From Patescibacteria group bacterium (GTDB taxonomy: Bacteria > Patescibacteriota > Minisyncoccia > Phycocordibacterales > SIBU01), in the NCBI GenBank assembly GCA_018968805.1, contig JAGWZX010000012.1, forward strand, positions 1-10,115: DNA of 10,115 nucleotides. The letters are read 5' to 3'. The notes beneath the pieces are model-generated. The model did not search any database. It had not been told where the DNA came from and saw only the letters and a list, made by a program, of their open reading frames with translations. Shown here piece after piece: positions 6,493 to 10,115 of the stretch. Within the stretch, counting starts at the first letter, position 1. Every line of letters starts with the position of its first letter. Both the position numbers and the translations under genes were made by a program.

Positions 6493-9400
6493 ATGAAAAA
6501 TAAGTTTCTCTCTCTGGGTCTGGTTTTGACATTCGCTCTGGCCGTCACGGCCGGTCTTCCGAGTGTTTCGCATGCCGGCGCTCTTACAAGCGACCAGGTT
6601 CAGGCGATCATGTCGCTCCTTTCATCTTTCGGCGCGGAGCAGAGCGTGGTTAATAACGTCCAGTCGGCTTTGACCGGCCAGCCGGTTACTCCGCCGTCAA
6701 CGACGACGTGGTGCTACACTTTTAATAACAACCTAAGGGTGGGAAGCGCAGGAAATGATGTTACTCAACTTGTTATGGCTCTAAATAAAGAAGGATTGAT
6801 GACCGGCAAGACCGATACTTTTGACGAAGCAGTAGCATCGGCAGTAACCGGTTTTCAGGAAAAATATAGAGCTGATGTGTTGGTTCCTTCTGGGCTACAG
6901 TACGGCACTGGTTTTGTAGGTTCCGCTACTCGGGCGAAATTGAATTTGCTTTACGGGTGCGGGAATACAATAAACAGCAATTCAACTAATCAGCCTTATA
7001 TCGTTGTTTCGAGTCCGAACGGGGGTGCGAATTTCCAAGTAAATCAACCTAATACTATTACGTGGACCGAAACACCATCATCGGCTAATGTCACTTATAC
7101 ATTGAGAAGTTATGCTAATCAACAAGTTATTGCTACTCTCACTCGCGCTCAAGCTGGATGCGCGTTAAAAGACAACTGTTCTTTTAACTGGATTCCAACT
7201 CAAACCACTTCAAATGATTTTATCGCCGTATCGGATTACGCAAATTCAGCTTACGGTCATTCTGGTTTTTTCTCTGTTGTGAGCGGAAATCCAATCAATG
7301 CTCCATATATAAGTTCAGTAAGTCCAAAAACAGCTACAGGCGGGCAACAAGTGACGGTTAATGGTTCAGGCTTTACGCCGAACACCTCCGTTAATTTTAG
7401 CCAAAATGGTTCTATACAAGCATCAATTAATAAAATAAATCTTGTTTCTTCAAACCAAATAACATTTACTATGTCGGGTGTTATTGCCGCGAATGTTAGC
7501 TCGGGAGTTTATCAGCTTAGTCTTGTAAACCCTAACGGAAATAGCAATTTAGTGAATTTTATGATCAATTTTTCTACTCAAAACACAACTTGCTCCTCCG
7601 GCCAAACCTGGAACGGTTCGGTGTGCGTCGCAACTCAAACTCAAACTTATACCAATGCCTCCGACGCTTCAGTTTCGGCAACGGTTCTTAATTCTTTCAC
7701 CGACCATGCGGGTACCTGGGGGCAGTTTAACGGCGGTGGCGGGATTATAACCACAGGCGATTCCGATTGGAACATTTCTTTGTCCCTTACTCTCGGCTCA
7801 ACAAAAACCATAAAATCAATTTCTGTTTATCATACCGGTTCCGGCGCGCCTTCCTCAACTGAGGGCTGGTCAACCGCTTCTTCGGACGATATGGGGAGAA
7901 ATGACTTTCCGCTTGTTGTTTTTCAGAACAACACTCAATTAAATACCGCTTATGATAAAACTTTCGGACCACTTCAGGCTGGCACGTATCAATATGTTCT
8001 TTATGGTCAAGTGGAAACGCCTAATTGGTATGGCGGTAAGGTTGTTGTGGATTTCACCGACGGCACACAGACAACCGCGCCGATTTTAGCTTCGTCTTAT
8101 GTTCCGCTGACTTCTACCACCAACACAAATCAACTTTCCACTCCCACCCTTTCTTCCGTATTGCCTGTATCAGGCATTTACGGGAGCAACGCCCAGCTTA
8201 CGCTTTACGGAACAGGTCTCACGGCGAGCACTCAGGTTTCGTTCACCGGTCCGGTAGGCGTTTCCGCGGTTAACACGCAGGTTTCCGCTTTGGCGGCCGC
8301 TTCTGACGGCACATGGCTTACCGTGCAAACCCCCGCGTCTCTTGTTCCGGGAACATACAATATAAGAGCAATTAACACGAACGGCGAAAGCGCGAGAGTC
8401 GTATTTACGGTTACGCAAGTTCAGGCGCAATCGTCTCTTTCCGTCACTGACGCGACTCCGCCTTCGGCGACAATCGTTCCCGGAACTTTGGGAACTCTTG
8501 CCGCGTTCTCCGTTTCGGTTCAAGGCGGTTCAAACGTGTCGGTTTCCGGAATGAGCTTCCATCTCGCGAATGTGTCTTCCGACACTTCCGGAGCGAGCGC
8601 TAGTCTCGCTACCGGCGTTGTTCTTGCCGACGCGAGCGGAAATGTTGTCGCGGGTCCTGTAACTATGGGGACGGATGGAACCACAAACATCGTTTTTTCC
8701 GGTCCGATTACTTTTCCCAATGGCACGGCGACTTATTACCTAAAAGGAGTTCTTAATCCGTCATATTGGGCGACCTCGGCTTACACGCATATCTCAACCG
8801 CGCCTTCTTCCAGCTGGACAAATCCGGTAAATCAAGGATCAGGCGCTGCCACGATACTCACTTCTAGTCTCGTATCAGGCAATGTTCTTGTTCAGCCACC
8901 GCTTTCCAGTTCCAGCCAGCAGCCGACCGTTTCCGCCGGTCCCAATCAGACAGTAACGCTTTCAACCAATCCGCTTTCCGTTCCTTTAAATGGTAGCGTG
9001 AACGCTAACGGATATACGGGAACTATAAATACGATATGGACGAAAGTTTCCGGCCCGAGCAATGTTGAGTTTTATAATCTTTCAACCGGAGCGACAACCC
9101 GCTATTCTCCCTCAGGCAACGCTGTTTTTGACGCCGCGGGCACTTATGTTCTCCAACTGCAGGCAACCGACAGCAACGGGAACACTCTTGGGAGCGATCA
9201 GACAACGATATATGTTTTCCAGCCCGTCATTACGACTCAGCCACCGACGATATCAACATTTTCCGGCCCGGCGACTCTTGCGGTCGGTCAGTATGGAACA
9301 TGGAATCTTTTGGCGAATTTTTCGGCGAGCCAAGGAATAGTGTCCGCTTATCAAGTTGATTTTGGCGATGTTTCCGCGTCCCAGACGCCCTTTAAAGGCA

Positions 9401-10104
9401 ATATCTCAAGCGGTTCCCAGATATTTATTTCCAAGGTATACAATGTTCCCGGCACTTATAACATCACAGCTACGGTCTCTGTTGCTCCGGGCGTAAGTGC
9501 CAGCAAAACTACCTCAGTTGTCGTGTCTTGTCTGTCGGGCCAGACGCAGAGTGCCGCCGGCCAGTGCGTCAACGTGCCGGCGCCAATCGTCAGTCTCTCG
9601 GGATCAATTCTTGGCACTTACACCAGCCAGGCAGGGGCTTGGAACGTGTTTCAACCGAGCGGTCAGCCGAATTGGAACTGGAGCGCGGCGCTATCTTTAA
9701 CGGGTAACACCGCCAAAACCATCAGTTCAATGATTGTGACGAATTCAAACGGCGAAACCTGGTCGACTTCAAATCCCGGCAATTACCCGCTCGTTGTATT
9801 CACGAATGGGAAACAGCTTGATACCGCGTACGGGCAGTCGCTCGGTATCTATCAGCCCAACCAGACCTATTCTTTCACGCTTTTCGGTGAAATAGCCTCA
9901 CAAACTCTTAACAGCGCGACGCTAATGGTGCAATTCAGCGATGGTACGTCGGCCACGGCGAATCTTGGCGGAGCAACATATAAGCCAACAATAACGAATA
10001 CCGCCACATCATACGTGCAGAATAATATGACAGCCAGTGCCGTTGACGCCTGGCAGAGCATGATTAACGCTCTGCGCCTGGAAAACCCGGAGCTTTATCG
10101 ATAG
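6493..10104 (+). CDS. Large secreted multidomain protein (PG-binding-like, TIG/IPT, PKD and duplicated beta domains)
   Basis: A 1203-residue protein with a Sec signal peptide (cleavage probably after SHA, residue 28). Domains that I can read: a short helical segment (about 30-62); a peptidoglycan-binding-like domain (74-156) bracketed by C74 and C156; a beta domain opening with VVSSPNGGANFQVNQPNTITW (about 169-264, Kre9/KNH-like); TIG/IPT 1 (271-360); a Cys hinge (C367-xx-GQT...CV) and beta domain A (about 390-539); TIG/IPT 2 (550-641); an unassigned beta domain (645-800); a PKD/REJ-like domain (811-911); a second PKD-like domain (917-1012); a second Cys hinge (from C1013) with beta domain B (1031-1166); and a short helical tail ending NPELYR. 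No LPxTG, C-terminal membrane helix or protease motif is visible, so attachment may be through the N-terminal domain. Composition is Ser/Thr/Asn-rich. Likely an adhesin or cell-surface structural protein; enzymatic activity is not indicated. Transcribed alone as far as visible. Confidence 0.9.
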   Translation: MKNKFLSLGLVLTFALAVTAGLPSVSHAGALTSDQVQAIMSLLSSFGAEQSVVNNVQSALTGQPVTPPSTTTWCYTFNNNLRVGSAGNDVTQLVMALNKEGLMTGKTDTFDEAVASAVTGFQEKYRADVLVPSGLQYGTGFVGSATRAKLNLLYGCGNTINSNSTNQPYIVVSSPNGGANFQVNQPNTITWTETPSSANVTYTLRSYANQQVIATLTRAQAGCALKDNCSFNWIPTQTTSNDFIAVSDYANSAYGHSGFFSVVSGNPINAPYISSVSPKTATGGQQVTVNGSGFTPNTSVNFSQNGSIQASINKINLVSSNQITFTMSGVIAANVSSGVYQLSLVNPNGNSNLVNFMINFSTQNTTCSSGQTWNGSVCVATQTQTYTNASDASVSATVLNSFTDHAGTWGQFNGGGGIITTGDSDWNISLSLTLGSTKTIKSISVYHTGSGAPSSTEGWSTASSDDMGRNDFPLVVFQNNTQLNTAYDKTFGPLQAGTYQYVLYGQVETPNWYGGKVVVDFTDGTQTTAPILASSYVPLTSTTNTNQLSTPTLSSVLPVSGIYGSNAQLTLYGTGLTASTQVSFTGPVGVSAVNTQVSALAAASDGTWLTVQTPASLVPGTYNIRAINTNGESARVVFTVTQVQAQSSLSVTDATPPSATIVPGTLGTLAAFSVSVQGGSNVSVSGMSFHLANVSSDTSGASASLATGVVLADASGNVVAGPVTMGTDGTTNIVFSGPITFPNGTATYYLKGVLNPSYWATSAYTHISTAPSSSWTNPVNQGSGAATILTSSLVSGNVLVQPPLSSSSQQPTVSAGPNQTVTLSTNPLSVPLNGSVNANGYTGTINTIWTKVSGPSNVEFYNLSTGATTRYSPSGNAVFDAAGTYVLQLQATDSNGNTLGSDQTTIYVFQPVITTQPPTISTFSGPATLAVGQYGTWNLLANFSASQGIVSAYQVDFGDVSASQTPFKGNISSGSQIFISKVYNVPGTYNITATVSVAPGVSASKTTSVVVSCLSGQTQSAAGQCVNVPAPIVSLSGSILGTYTSQAGAWNVFQPSGQPNWNWSAALSLTGNTAKTISSMIVTNSNGETWSTSNPGNYPLVVFTNGKQLDTAYGQSLGIYQPNQTYSFTLFGEIASQTLNSATLMVQFSDGTSATANLGGATYKPTITNTATSYVQNNMTASAVDAWQSMINALRLENPELYR
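7591..8109 (+). repeat. Surface-protein module, copy A (Cys hinge + beta domain)
   Basis: Encodes residues 367-539. It begins with a two-cysteine hinge, CSSGQTWNGSVCV, followed by a beta-rich domain carrying HAGTWGQF, DWNISLSL, TKTIKS, EGWSTAS, FPLVVF, LNTAY, TYQYVLYG and VDFTDGT. The same motifs recur in the same order in copy B, so this is an intragenic duplication at the protein level, now diverged. Confidence 0.8.
9529..9990 (+). repeat. Surface-protein module, copy B (Cys hinge + beta domain)
   Basis: Encodes residues 1013-1166: hinge CLSGQTQSAAGQCV, then a beta domain with QAGAWNVF, NWSAALSL, AKTISS, ETWSTS, YPLVVF, LDTAY, TYSFTLFG and VQFSDGT. About 20 residues shorter than copy A, chiefly between the first tryptophan motif and EGWST. 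Confidence 0.8.
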
Positions 10105-10115
10105 AAGATCGTAAA

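Overview
The window looks like an ordinary chromosomal stretch from a Patescibacteria (CPR) bacterium, probably of the Parcubacteria type. The case rests on: an L28 with the compact 80-residue form I associate with that group; an S12 with an extra block before KRGVC; an rpsL-rpsG-fusA cluster with no tuf after fusA; a stand-alone ComEC-like metallo-beta-lactamase protein; and a very large secreted multidomain beta-rich protein whose N-terminus (helical segment, then a peptidoglycan-binding-like domain) I recognise from CPR surface proteins. This placement is inference; there is no rRNA or marker tree here.

Layout. Bases 1-730: a perfect 38-bp palindrome, then a leftward Fe/Mn superoxide dismutase gene. 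Bases 731-1603: a rightward membrane-anchored MBL-fold (ComEC C-terminal type) protein, divergent from sod, with a second 38-bp palindrome directly after it. Bases 1678-2034: a small unrecognised ORF with different codon use, followed by an intrinsic terminator and a short degenerate heptad repeat. Bases 2160-3077: leftward rpmB (L28) and rightward site-2-type M50 protease, sharing a 60-bp gap whose -10 region reads as a promoter on both strands. Bases 3159-6375: rpsL, rpsG and fusA; fusA has its own promoter in a 161-bp gap. Bases 6376-6492: a long GC hairpin, a C10T8 homopolymer tract and a promoter. Bases 6493-10104: the 1203-residue secreted protein.

Recurring themes. Five probable promoters use an extended -10 of the form TG-N-TA(N3)T, and the MBL transcript is probably leaderless. 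No gene has a convincing Shine-Dalgarno sequence. Several genes end in strong hairpins without a U-tract. The most interesting points are the related palindromes, the symmetric bidirectional -10, the homopolymer tract at the expected -35 of the surface-protein promoter, the S12 arginine at the classical streptomycin-resistance position, and the duplicated Cys-hinge plus beta-domain module in the surface protein.

I found no CRISPR array, insertion sequence, tRNA or rRNA, and no clearly new multi-gene system. Translation genes, stress defence (SOD), envelope proteolysis (M50), possible DNA processing (MBL) and a surface protein sit side by side with no obvious common pathway.
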